From Candidatus Neomicrothrix sp. UBA4542 (GTDB taxonomy: Bacteria; Actinomycetota; Acidimicrobiia; Acidimicrobiales; Poriferisodalaceae), in contig DGLO01000121.1 in the NCBI GenBank assembly GCA_002388005.1, forward strand, positions 1 through 15,252: 15,252 nucleotides of DNA, given 5' to 3'. Made by a program: the position numbers and the translations under genes. The notes beneath the pieces were generated by a model. That model was not told the origin of the DNA. It saw nothing but the letters and a program-made list of their open reading frames with translations, and searched no databases. Positions 1-6,150 of this stretch are shown here, piece by piece (the stretch's first letter is position 1; every line of letters begins with the position of its first letter).

Positions 1-1
1 G

Positions 2-103
2 TTTCCCTGACCCTCGAGGGTTGGGCTTCACCGCGCGAGGACCGACACGCGCATCATCAGGTGGGATGGTCCGGGTTGGAGTCGCCACCATTTCGTGAGA
101 CAC
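2..103 (-). CDS. Possible N-terminus of a gene running off the left edge, product unknown
   Basis: On the minus strand one frame stays open from a GTG at 103 to the window edge (34 codons, no stop). An in-frame ATG lies at 91. The other two minus frames close within this stretch. The translation begins MSHEMVATPTRT and is rich in proline and arginine, with no motif I recognise. A GGGAGGA sequence at 114-120 could be its ribosome binding site, 11 nt from the GTG, although it lies inside a small hairpin. It follows a 13-codon ORF on the same strand, so it may be the gene controlled by that leader. The fragment is short and one plus frame is also open here, so this is only a candidate. Confidence 0.3.
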   Translation of the reverse strand, partial: MSHEMVATPTRTIPPDDARVGPRAVKPNPRGSGK

Positions 104-106
104 GAA

Positions 107-120
107 GGAGGCTTCCTCCC
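107..120 (-). promoter_or_regulatory. Small hairpin overlapping a possible ribosome binding site
   Basis: The minus strand reads GGAGG-AAG-CCTCC over 119-107, a perfect 5-bp GC-rich inverted repeat with a 3-nt loop. Its 5' arm is the GGAGG that would serve as Shine-Dalgarno for the GTG at 103. If the arm pairs, that site is masked. It begins 16 nt after the stop of the 13-codon ORF at 137-178, a spacing that would suit coupling or attenuation. That role is inferred from the arrangement alone. Confidence 0.25.
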
Positions 121-136
121 AAGTTGGCAGGCCGCC

Positions 137-178
137 TCAGCGCCCGACCACCTCCAGAGTCCTCTTAATTCTTGGCAT
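137..178 (-). CDS. Short upstream ORF (13 codons), candidate leader peptide
   Basis: ATG at 178 to TGA at 137 on the minus strand encodes MPRIKRTLEVVGR. It is preceded by an unusually long Shine-Dalgarno sequence (184-199), with 11 nt between GGAGG and the ATG. It is too short for a normal gene call. Its position after a strong ribosome binding site and before a second masked site resembles leader ORFs that govern downstream translation, but nothing in the peptide (basic, no run of a single amino acid) names a signal. It could also be a chance ORF in a non-coding leader. Confidence 0.3.
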   Translation of the reverse strand: MPRIKRTLEVVGR

Positions 179-183
179 GTTTG

Positions 184-208
184 GGACCACCTCCTTTCTC
201 TGGTGGTC
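184..208 (-). promoter_or_regulatory. Extended Shine-Dalgarno inside a 7-bp hairpin
   Basis: The minus strand at 199-184 reads AGAAAGGAGGTGGTCC. This pairs along all 16 nt with the usual 16S rRNA 3' end GGAUCACCUCCUUUCU, with one G-U wobble at 187. The same bases take part in a perfect inverted repeat: GACCACC (minus strand 208-202) with GGTGGTC (191-185), enclosing a 10-nt loop. The ribosome binding site therefore lies partly in the loop and partly in the 3' arm. Such long complementarity is far beyond what initiation needs and suggests translational control or ribosome sensing. What lies downstream is uncertain. Confidence 0.45.
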
Positions 209-271
209 TGATGGTGACACACACTCGGGCAAGCTGGGTGCCATTTGGACCTAGATTCAAAAGGTGAGGTG

Positions 272-1168
272 TTATTGGACCGCGTTTCGGATCGCGGCGG
301 CGACCGCTGTGGAGGCGAGGTGGGCAACGAGGTCGACGGTTGCTGCGACGTTTTGTGTGGCCAACAGAAATAATGCGTCACCGTCGACGGACGTGTGTGG
401 GGGGTCTATGGCTCGGGCAATACCCGTATGAGCGAGGTCGGCGACTCGGCAGGCTTCTGGTTTGGTGAGCGTGGCGTTGGTCACTAAACATCCGATGGTG
501 GTGTTGGCTCGTTCTTCGCCGGAGTCCCATGCTGCGACTTCGTCGAGTGAAACGAACGGATAGCGAGGCGTGTCGGACCCGGCTGAGGAACCAACCAGAA
601 CCGTCCCGTCTGCGTCGATTACGTCACCGAACGCATTGACGGCAACGATTGCTCCCACGACCAAGTCGTTCGATCGGGCAACCGCGATGCCTTGTCCACC
701 TTGGCTTGCATGAGATCGCCCTGCCGCTTTGCCGACCGTGCAACCACGGCCTACCCCAACCGGTCCGCTTTCGGGATCAGTGGTGGTTGCTGCTTCGCAT
801 GCTGTTCGACCGGCTTCCGGACCGGGTCGCGGGTCGTCGGGTCCGCTTATATCGAACACGACTGCGGCGCCAACGACGGGCACGATCGCGGAAGCCAGTT
901 CTAATCCGCGTTGGTTTTCAGTGCACCATTGCACGACTCCCTCGGCAGCCGCTAACCCGAAAACGCTGTTGCCACATAGAGCTACTGCGTGACATTCGAC
1001 ACCGGACCCGTTAGGGCCTAACGCGGCAGCCTCTCGGGTGCCCGGGGCGCCACCACGCACAGCGATCGCTCCAAGGGAACCTTTGGGTGGGAGAACAACA
1101 GTGATTCCCGTCGCGTGTTGTTCGTCAGTCCAGCAACCCACCATTACCTCTTCGATGCCAAGTGCCAT
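272..1168 (-). CDS. P1/S58-family peptidase (DmpA/NylC-like Ntn-hydrolase)
   Basis: A 298-residue protein resembling the P1 peptidase family (aminopeptidase DmpA, nylon oligomer hydrolase NylC), whose members self-cleave to expose an N-terminal Ser or Thr nucleophile. The start resembles the family N-terminus: GCWTDEQHATGITVVL at 11-26, then VRGGAPGTRE at 37-46. At 66-71, GNSVFG stands where the family usually has GGSAFG. The likely self-cleavage site is Asn222-Thr223 in ANTTIGCLVTNATLTK (221-236), matching the Asn-Thr site of NylC-type members. Length is close to the 300-380 usual for the family, at the short end. No signal peptide is seen, so it is probably cytoplasmic. An AAGG lies 7 nt before the ATG. 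It is divergent from nei with a 39-bp gap. Substrate cannot be predicted; known members cleave N-terminal residues, beta-peptides or amides. Confidence 0.85.
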   Translation of the reverse strand: MALGIEEVMVGCWTDEQHATGITVVLPPKGSLGAIAVRGGAPGTREAAALGPNGSGVECHAVALCGNSVFGLAAAEGVVQWCTENQRGLELASAIVPVVGAAVVFDISGPDDPRPGPEAGRTACEAATTTDPESGPVGVGRGCTVGKAAGRSHASQGGQGIAVARSNDLVVGAIVAVNAFGDVIDADGTVLVGSSAGSDTPRYPFVSLDEVAAWDSGEERANTTIGCLVTNATLTKPEACRVADLAHTGIARAIDPPHTSVDGDALFLLATQNVAATVDLVAHLASTAVAAAIRNAVQ

Positions 1169-1207
1169 AGACGAACCTTACGTTGCTTAACGCATTAGAC
1201 ATACATG

Positions 1208-1999
1208 GTGCCTGAAGGTCACACCATCCATCGGCTATCACGAGATCTAAGGTCAGATTTTGGCGCGGAACCAGTGGGGGCAAGTTCTCCTCAGGGACGT
1301 TTCGTAAATGGTGCCAACCTCATTAGTGGAGCGACTCTCTCGAAAAGTGAAGCCTGGGGGAAGCACTTATTTCTAACTTTCTCTGAGGAAACGATCCTCC
1401 ATATTCACTTGGGTTTGATCGGGAAATTTCGGCCTCAAGCTCTCGAACACGAACCGTCAGACACGGTTCGTCTTCGTTTGGAAGGAAGTAGGGCTTGGCA
1501 TCTCACCGGTCCACAAAAATGTGCGCTCATACCGAAAGAGGAGTCGTTAAGAATCATTGATGACTTAGGGCCTGATCCACTGCGCCGCAACAGCAAATGG
1601 GAGGATTTCGCCTTCGGGTTGGCGAACCGCAAGACTCCAATCGCTATATCGCTCCTAGACCAATCAGTAATCGCAGGGGTCGGAAACGTGTATCGGGCTG
1701 AGTTTCTTTTCCTGTTGGGAATCCATCCCGAACGTCCGTCCTGTGACCTCACAAAAGCCGAACTTAAGGACCTATGGCAAGTGTCTGTATCGCAGTTACG
1801 TCAGGGAGTTCGATTAAACCGGATCGTAACCGTCAGCCAAATAGATTCTGGAACATCACCTGGGCGCCTAAAAGCTGAAGATGCGCTTTACGTATACAAA
1901 CGCGAAGGGCAACCTTGCCGTCGCTGTAGTTCTTCGATCAGGGTCACCAAACTTGCCGGTAGAAGTTGCTGGTGGTGTGACCGGTGTCAACGTCGATAA
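1208..1999 (+). CDS. nei: Nei-type (endonuclease VIII family) DNA glycosylase/AP lyase
   Basis: A base-excision repair glycosylase of the Fpg/Nei superfamily that removes oxidised bases and cleaves the abasic site. It begins MPEGHTIHR, the Nei-type signature, giving catalytic Pro2 and Glu3; the essential lysine is Lys52 in WGKHL. The C-terminal zinc finger is complete: Cys237, Cys240, Cys257, Cys260 (C-x2-C-x16-C-x2-C). The ATG at 1205 would give M-V-P and leave valine in front of the proline nucleophile after Met removal. I therefore place the start at the adjacent GTG, 1208 (263 residues). It is convergent with mutM (41-bp gap, no clear terminator) and divergent from the P1 peptidase. Family assignment is secure; preference among oxidised pyrimidines is not visible. 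Confidence 0.93.
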   Translation: MPEGHTIHRLSRDLRSDFGAEPVGASSPQGRFVNGANLISGATLSKSEAWGKHLFLTFSEETILHIHLGLIGKFRPQALEHEPSDTVRLRLEGSRAWHLTGPQKCALIPKEESLRIIDDLGPDPLRRNSKWEDFAFGLANRKTPIAISLLDQSVIAGVGNVYRAEFLFLLGIHPERPSCDLTKAELKDLWQVSVSQLRQGVRLNRIVTVSQIDSGTSPGRLKAEDALYVYKREGQPCRRCSSSIRVTKLAGRSCWWCDRCQRR

Positions 2000-2040
2000 A
2001 GCGGCCACTAGTGCCAGACCAGAAACCGTTTAAGCCTTCG

Positions 2041-2850
2041 TCAGCGAGACTGACATTGGGGACACCAGGTTGTCGTGCGGGCATCAATGACTCGTGATCG
2101 AAGGGTAGAGGCGCAGACCAAACAGATCTGACCTGCTCTGCCGTAACACTTAAGGTGATGTTGATTTGAGCCTTCACCTTCAAGGTTTCGATAGTCACGA
2201 ATTGTGGTACCGCCTCGTTCGATCGCTTCAGACAAGATGGTCCGCAAGGCGTCGAGAAGTCTTTGTGCTTGAGGTCGACTGATCGATCTCAAGGACGGAT
2301 TGATTCGAGCGAGGAATAATGCTTCGTCTGCATAGATATTTCCTACTCCGGCAACGAGACGTTGACTTAGTAATTGGGTTTTGATTCGTCTCCTGCGTCC
2401 CCGTGTTCGACGCCAAACCTCGTCACCAGTTAGTTCCGGGGAAAAAGGTTCGGGACCCATGTCCCGCAGCGTCGGTATTTGCGAATAATCACCCTTGTTG
2501 ACAACAGCTATACGTCCAAATCTCCGCACGTCCCTAAATACAACTGTCTTCCCATTGTCTAATGACCACCAAGCTCGTTGGTATTGGTCAAGAATCGTCG
2601 AACTTTGTTCTCCGCCATCAATGAGCAACTGTCCAGTCATACCTAGGTGAACAATTAACTCGGTCTGGTCGTCGCATTCTGCAATCAAGTATTTACCTCG
2701 TCGACTTAATTCAGTGAACCGTCGACCTTTGATTTCTCTGGCTGGCAAGAATTTCTGAGATTCATGACTTCCAGCTCGAACGACTGTCTGATTAATGATT
2801 TCGCTACGAAGTTGTCGTCGGATTGTTTCGACTTCTGGAAGTTCAGGCAT
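2041..2850 (-). CDS. mutM: Formamidopyrimidine-DNA glycosylase (Fpg/MutM)
   Basis: Bifunctional glycosylase/AP lyase that removes 8-oxoguanine and formamidopyrimidines from DNA. The N-terminus MPELPEVETIRR is the Fpg signature, with catalytic Pro2 and Glu3. Lys53 in RRGKYL, Met71 in HLGMTG and Arg110-Phe111 in VRRFG match the conserved lysine and the void-filling Met/Arg/Phe residues. The helix-two-turn-helix region contains GVGNIYADEALF (168-179). The zinc finger is Cys243, Cys246, Cys263, Cys266, with Arg258 just before it. At 269 residues it has the usual length. The ATG lies 14 nt after the stop of the RecB-like nuclease gene, so it is probably the last gene of the mshC-parA operon. An AGG shortly upstream of the ATG is a modest ribosome binding site. 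Confidence 0.96.
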   Translation of the reverse strand: MPELPEVETIRRQLRSEIINQTVVRAGSHESQKFLPAREIKGRRFTELSRRGKYLIAECDDQTELIVHLGMTGQLLIDGGEQSSTILDQYQRAWWSLDNGKTVVFRDVRRFGRIAVVNKGDYSQIPTLRDMGPEPFSPELTGDEVWRRTRGRRRRIKTQLLSQRLVAGVGNIYADEALFLARINPSLRSISRPQAQRLLDALRTILSEAIERGGTTIRDYRNLEGEGSNQHHLKCYGRAGQICLVCASTLRSRVIDARTTTWCPQCQSR

Positions 2851-2864
2851 TTGAACCTGAGTCC

Positions 2865-3704
2865 TCAGTGTCGCGGCCCATATCGGCGTTCTGCTTCCTT
2901 GCTGCCCTCAGGGCAATGATCTAGATACGGGCACCAATTACACAGAGGCCCTGTGCGATGCGGAAATTTTTCACTGTCAATCGCCTGGCACAAGTCATCC
3001 CATGTTCGACGGTGGACATCTACGGCGCCGGCAACTGCCACAGAATCCAGCGGGCGATCGATGGATCCACTCGTCAGGTACATGAGACGTACTTCTGATA
3101 CGTCAAAGTCTTCTTGAGCCAATGCTGCTGCGTAGAGCCAAACTTGCGACAGTTTGTCTTCCAGATACTTTGACCCAGGGGCCTTGCCTGTCTTGTAGTC
3201 CACAACTCGAAGGCCAGAAGAAACTCGCTCGGTTAGGTCAACGATTCCATAAAACGGGACTCCACCTATTTCAGCCGACAGTTTTTGTTCGGCACGAACA
3301 ACTTCGACCTCCGATGGATCTTCAAGGGAGAAATACTTTTCTATAAGTCGCCATGCCTTCCACATGAACGATTTGGTTTCAGTTTCTGAAAGGCACAAAC
3401 CAACGAAATCTTCGTCAGTGAGAGTTTCGTCCCACAGCTTTCGAGCGATGTCTCTGGCCGTATCAACTGAGCGCTCACCAGCGTCAAGGTTGAGAAGATC
3501 TTCAAGTATTTGATGGACGAACGTGCCAAGCACTGCCGCCTCGCCCGGTGGATCTGGGAGTTGGTCGATGTATCTCATACGCCAGCGGCGAGGGCATTGT
3601 CGGAAGGTGGACGCGGAGCTCGGGCTTAAGTGCCTAGGGCGAAAGGTTTGGGCATCCATGTCAACCGAATTCACGAATCGAATCTTGTCCGCGGGGTGGG
3701 ACAT
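2865..3704 (-). CDS. RecB/Cas4-like PD-(D/E)XK nuclease with Fe-S cluster motif
   Basis: A single-domain nuclease of the RecB/AddB/Cas4 superfamily, 279 residues. In order: SPSSASTFRQCPRRW (27-41) with Cys37; LGTFVHQILEDLL (59-71) with His64; GIVDLTE (153-159) with Asp156; VVDYKTGK (167-174) with Asp169 and Lys171; QVWLY (187-191); and the Cys cluster CNWCPYLDHC (255-264). Cys37 with Cys255, Cys258 and Cys264 is the four-cysteine pattern of Fe-S nucleases. Actinobacteria carry stand-alone RecB-like proteins of about this size, some near mshC. The ATG at 3704 lacks a good ribosome binding site and the next ATG, 3659 (MDAQTF), is also plausible. It lies 10 nt after the small membrane protein gene and 14 nt before mutM. 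No Cas genes are present, so a general repair role is more likely than CRISPR adaptation. Confidence 0.88.
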   Translation of the reverse strand: MSHPADKIRFVNSVDMDAQTFRPRHLSPSSASTFRQCPRRWRMRYIDQLPDPPGEAAVLGTFVHQILEDLLNLDAGERSVDTARDIARKLWDETLTDEDFVGLCLSETETKSFMWKAWRLIEKYFSLEDPSEVEVVRAEQKLSAEIGGVPFYGIVDLTERVSSGLRVVDYKTGKAPGSKYLEDKLSQVWLYAAALAQEDFDVSEVRLMYLTSGSIDRPLDSVAVAGAVDVHRRTWDDLCQAIDSEKFPHRTGPLCNWCPYLDHCPEGSKEAERRYGPRH

Positions 3705-3714
3705 TCAGGCGGGA

Positions 3715-4011
3715 TCATCGGTCTCTTCGAGTTAAGCGCCGCCACAGCCAGAAAACCGCGGCGAGCCCTGCGATGCCGCCCAGCACAGCTACTGCTGGGA
3801 CCCGCCGGTCTAAAGGCGGTACCGCTTGGGGAACTGTTTGCAGCGCGGGTCCCGTTTCGTCCTCGGTGGCGTCAGTCGCTGCATCTTCCGGTTCGTTTTC
3901 GAGAGGCATTGGGGTTTGCGCGTCAGGATGATCTGTTATTGGGTCGCCCGGGAGGCCTACGAATGCGCCACGGTCAGTGGGTCGTGGTCGGTTGGGGTCG
4001 TAGCCGGCCAT
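3715..4011 (-). CDS. Small tail-anchored membrane protein, unknown family
   Basis: A 98-residue protein I do not recognise. Residues 1-68 are hydrophilic, rich in proline and acidic residues and probably disordered (MAGYDPNRPRPTDRG at the start; an acidic stretch around 38-54). One hydrophobic segment follows at about 71-90 (VPAVAVLGGIAGLAAVFWLW), flanked by Arg69-Arg70 and the basic tail RRLTRRDR. This is the shape of a single-span C-terminal anchor. The gene is supported by an AAGGAGG about 5-6 nt before the ATG and by tight packing: 10 nt from the parA stop and 10 nt from the recB-like start. Its position directly after an orphan ParA suggests it could be a membrane partner of that ATPase, which is inference from context. 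Confidence 0.72.
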   Translation of the reverse strand: MAGYDPNRPRPTDRGAFVGLPGDPITDHPDAQTPMPLENEPEDAATDATEDETGPALQTVPQAVPPLDRRVPAVAVLGGIAGLAAVFWLWRRLTRRDR

Positions 4012-4021
4012 CTCCCCTCCT

Positions 4022-4858
4022 TCACAAGTCGATCGTATCGGGCGCCGAGTGTTCGGCGCTGGGGGGCAATCCTCCGCTACCGAGGTCTGCGGTTTGAGCT
4101 TCGTTTAACGAATTCCACAACTCGTCGAATTGACCTGCGGCTTCGGCGGCGCCCGGGCGCTTGCCTAATGACCGCAAACAGGTGGATTGCCCCGACGCCT
4201 CTGCTATTGCGGCCCTGAGTTGAATTTGTGGCAGCACTAGCTCACCGAATCGATCCTGCAGTTGTTCACACCAATAGCGGTTGTCGCGTGTGCGGCCAAC
4301 TCGATTGATGATGACCCCGGCCAGTCGTGGCGCGCCCAGACGCCCGGCGACCCGCTCCACAGTGTTGTGCATTAAGTCGACCCCGTCAGCTGCCCATGCG
4401 GCGGGCTCTGTGACTATCAAGGCTCGCTCCGCGGCGAATAATCCGTTGATACACAGAAGTCCTAACGACGGTGGGCAGTCGATGAGCACGAGATCGTGGT
4501 TGACTCCTGCCATAGACAGCCGAAGCCGATCTTGGGCCCCTACTGGGTCAGCGGCAAGAAGGGCTTCTCTGCCCGCCAGCAAGTGACTACCTGGAACAAG
4601 GTCAGGTCGCGGGCCGTCATCGGGCCAGTGCGATCGGCAGATAGCTTCAGTTGCGGATCCCGCTCTCGCTTCTGCCAGAACGTCATCGATTGATGGTGTT
4701 GCGTTCCATACGCCTAACCCGCTTGACGCATTGGCTTGGGGATCGAGATCGATGATGAGCACGCTCATACCCGAAGCGCTTGCCGCTTCAGCAATACCTA
4801 GGGTGACGGTGGTTTTACCCACACCTCCCTTTTGATTGACGACAGCGATTGACTGCAT
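4022..4858 (-). CDS. ParA/Soj-family P-loop ATPase (no ParB nearby)
   Basis: A 278-residue deviant-Walker ATPase. It has KGGVGKTT at 10-17 with the signature Lys10, the A' motif LIIDLDPQAN (34-43) with Asp37, and Walker B VLIDCPPSLG (124-133) with Asp127. It shares the core fold of chromosome- and plasmid-partitioning ParA, proteins that bind DNA or a surface as ATP dimers and position cargo. No ParB, parS cluster or replication gene is visible, so it is an orphan here. It ends with a proline/serine-rich tail. The gene starts 57 nt after mshC and is followed 10 nt later by the small membrane protein, then the RecB-like nuclease. Chromosome partitioning cannot be assumed; positioning of another cargo or a repair-linked role is equally open. 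Confidence 0.88.
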   Translation of the reverse strand: MQSIAVVNQKGGVGKTTVTLGIAEAASASGMSVLIIDLDPQANASSGLGVWNATPSIDDVLAEARAGSATEAICRSHWPDDGPRPDLVPGSHLLAGREALLAADPVGAQDRLRLSMAGVNHDLVLIDCPPSLGLLCINGLFAAERALIVTEPAAWAADGVDLMHNTVERVAGRLGAPRLAGVIINRVGRTRDNRYWCEQLQDRFGELVLPQIQLRAAIAEASGQSTCLRSLGKRPGAAEAAGQFDELWNSLNEAQTADLGSGGLPPSAEHSAPDTIDL

Positions 4859-4915
4859 TGGTGACAGGCTAACCTCGCTTCGCTGTTAGATCGGGTAGCC
4901 GATGGTTCACTGCTA

Positions 4916-6130
4916 TTAACGGAGTTCAATACCGCATAGCGAAGCTGCTGCTATCAGGCATCCGCTGCTTAATGGATCGGCGTGATCTTCGATCGACTGA
5001 GCAGCGGTAAGGAGTGCTGTGCGTATTCGTGGTGTATCCAGGTCGTCGTCCAAGGCATCCCGTACTTCGTCGATTAACTGACCGTGATTCACGGGATCGG
5101 CCCCGCCTCCGGCACGAACAAGCAGTTCAAGATCGCTTTGGGCGCGTTGAGCCTCCTCGTCGAACCATTCAAAGTCGAATCGATAGCGGTGGGCCATGAG
5201 AGCCAGGCGAATGGCGCGAGGATCGATTTGTTGGCGAAGATCGGAGACAAACACCAAGTTGCCGAGGGATTTCGACATTTTCGTTCCTTGGTAGGCCACT
5301 AGGCCTGCGTGAACCCAGTAGCGGGAGAACGGCTCGCCCGTAACGGATTCGCTCTGCGCGATCTCACATTCGTGATGGGGAAAGATGAGATCTCCCCCTC
5401 CACCGTGAATATCGATTGTCGTTCCTAGCGCATCCATGCTCATCGCTGAACATTCGATGTGCCATCCGGGGCGACCTGGCCCAAAGGGTGAATCCCATCG
5501 GGGCTCGTCGTCAGCACTCGGTTGCCACAAAACAAAATCCAGCGGGTTGCGTTGTCGAGGATCGTCAGGAGAGCCACCTCTTTCGCGGGCTAACGCGACC
5601 ATCTCATCGGTGGTCAAATGCGACAGCTTGCCAAAAGAGGTGAACGTTTCGACATCAAAATAAGTGATGCCATCAGTGGTGTAGGTGTGGCCGCTGCTTT
5701 CGAGGCTGCCTATCAGTTCAATCATGCCGGCAATGGACTCCGTCGCTCGCGGCTCGAGGTTTGCCGGGCGAGTGTTCAGTGCTTCCAGGTCTTGGTTGAA
5801 TCGGTCCATTTCTGACTCGGCGAGTTCCAGGAAGTCGATACCTAGCTCTCGGGCCTTGGGCAAGATGCTGTCGTCGACGTCAGTGACATTTCTGACAAGT
5901 TCGACAGTATGTCCGCGGTCTTCAAGCCTTCTAATGATTAGGTCGTATGTGAGGTACGTCGCTGCGTGACCGAGGTGGGTTGAGTCGTATGGCGTTATTC
6001 CACATACGTACATCTGAACGTGATCGTTCAACTCAAGATCAACTATTTCCTGACGTGCAGTGTCATACAGACGCATTGCCATAGGCGTTGTCGCTTTCTT
6101 GGTCTTTGACCAGGGAAGTTCCTTCACCAT
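4916..6130 (-). CDS. mshC: Cysteine:GlcN-Ins ligase, mycothiol biosynthesis (MshC)
   Basis: MshC ligates L-cysteine to 1D-myo-inositol 2-amino-2-deoxy-glucopyranoside with ATP, the third committed step of mycothiol synthesis. It derives from cysteinyl-tRNA synthetase: the HIGH-type motif is THLGHAA (51-57) and KMSKS is at 284-288. Zinc ligands are Cys43 (YVCGITPYD), Cys227 (HIECSAMSM) and the FPHHE histidines at 252-253. At 404 residues it lacks the anticodon-binding extension of CysS, and MYVCGITPYDSTHLGHAATY-type spacing is characteristic of MshC. The ATG at 6130 gives an N-terminus of MshC length; a later ATG at 6082 is possible. It heads the minus-strand operon and starts only 20 bp from the divergent ChaN-like gene. 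Its presence marks the host as an actinobacterium. Confidence 0.93.
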   Translation of the reverse strand: MVKELPWSKTKKATTPMAMRLYDTARQEIVDLELNDHVQMYVCGITPYDSTHLGHAATYLTYDLIIRRLEDRGHTVELVRNVTDVDDSILPKARELGIDFLELAESEMDRFNQDLEALNTRPANLEPRATESIAGMIELIGSLESSGHTYTTDGITYFDVETFTSFGKLSHLTTDEMVALARERGGSPDDPRQRNPLDFVLWQPSADDEPRWDSPFGPGRPGWHIECSAMSMDALGTTIDIHGGGGDLIFPHHECEIAQSESVTGEPFSRYWVHAGLVAYQGTKMSKSLGNLVFVSDLRQQIDPRAIRLALMAHRYRFDFEWFDEEAQRAQSDLELLVRAGGGADPVNHGQLIDEVRDALDDDLDTPRIRTALLTAAQSIEDHADPLSSGCLIAAASLCGIELR

Positions 6131-6150
6131 ACGCCGGAGACCGGACGAGT

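Noticed and set aside
184..199. Plus-strand GGACCACCTCCTTTCT resembling the 3' end of 16S rRNA
   Set aside because: The sequence upstream on the plus strand does not match the conserved end of 16S rRNA, and no rRNA gene fits. It is better read as a Shine-Dalgarno on the minus strand.
1..271. RNase P RNA, tmRNA or SRP RNA in the left-edge region
   Set aside because: I looked for their conserved cores on both strands and found none; the inverted repeats seen are local.
649..1014. Plus-strand ORFs inside the P1 peptidase gene
   Set aside because: They are opposite-strand shadows of a gene with clear family motifs; their translations are Arg-rich and have no recognisable domain.
2000..2040. Rho-independent terminator between nei and mutM
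   Set aside because: There is a short palindrome (CACTAGTG) but no GC-rich stem followed by a T-run on either strand.
2865..3704. Cas4 of a CRISPR system
   Set aside because: The four-cysteine PD-(D/E)XK layout is shared with stand-alone RecB-like proteins. There is no repeat array or other cas gene, and the neighbours are mshC, parA and mutM.
4916..6130. Cysteinyl-tRNA synthetase (cysS)
   Set aside because: The protein lacks the C-terminal anticodon-binding region, is about 400 residues, and its N-terminal block has MshC spacing and residues.
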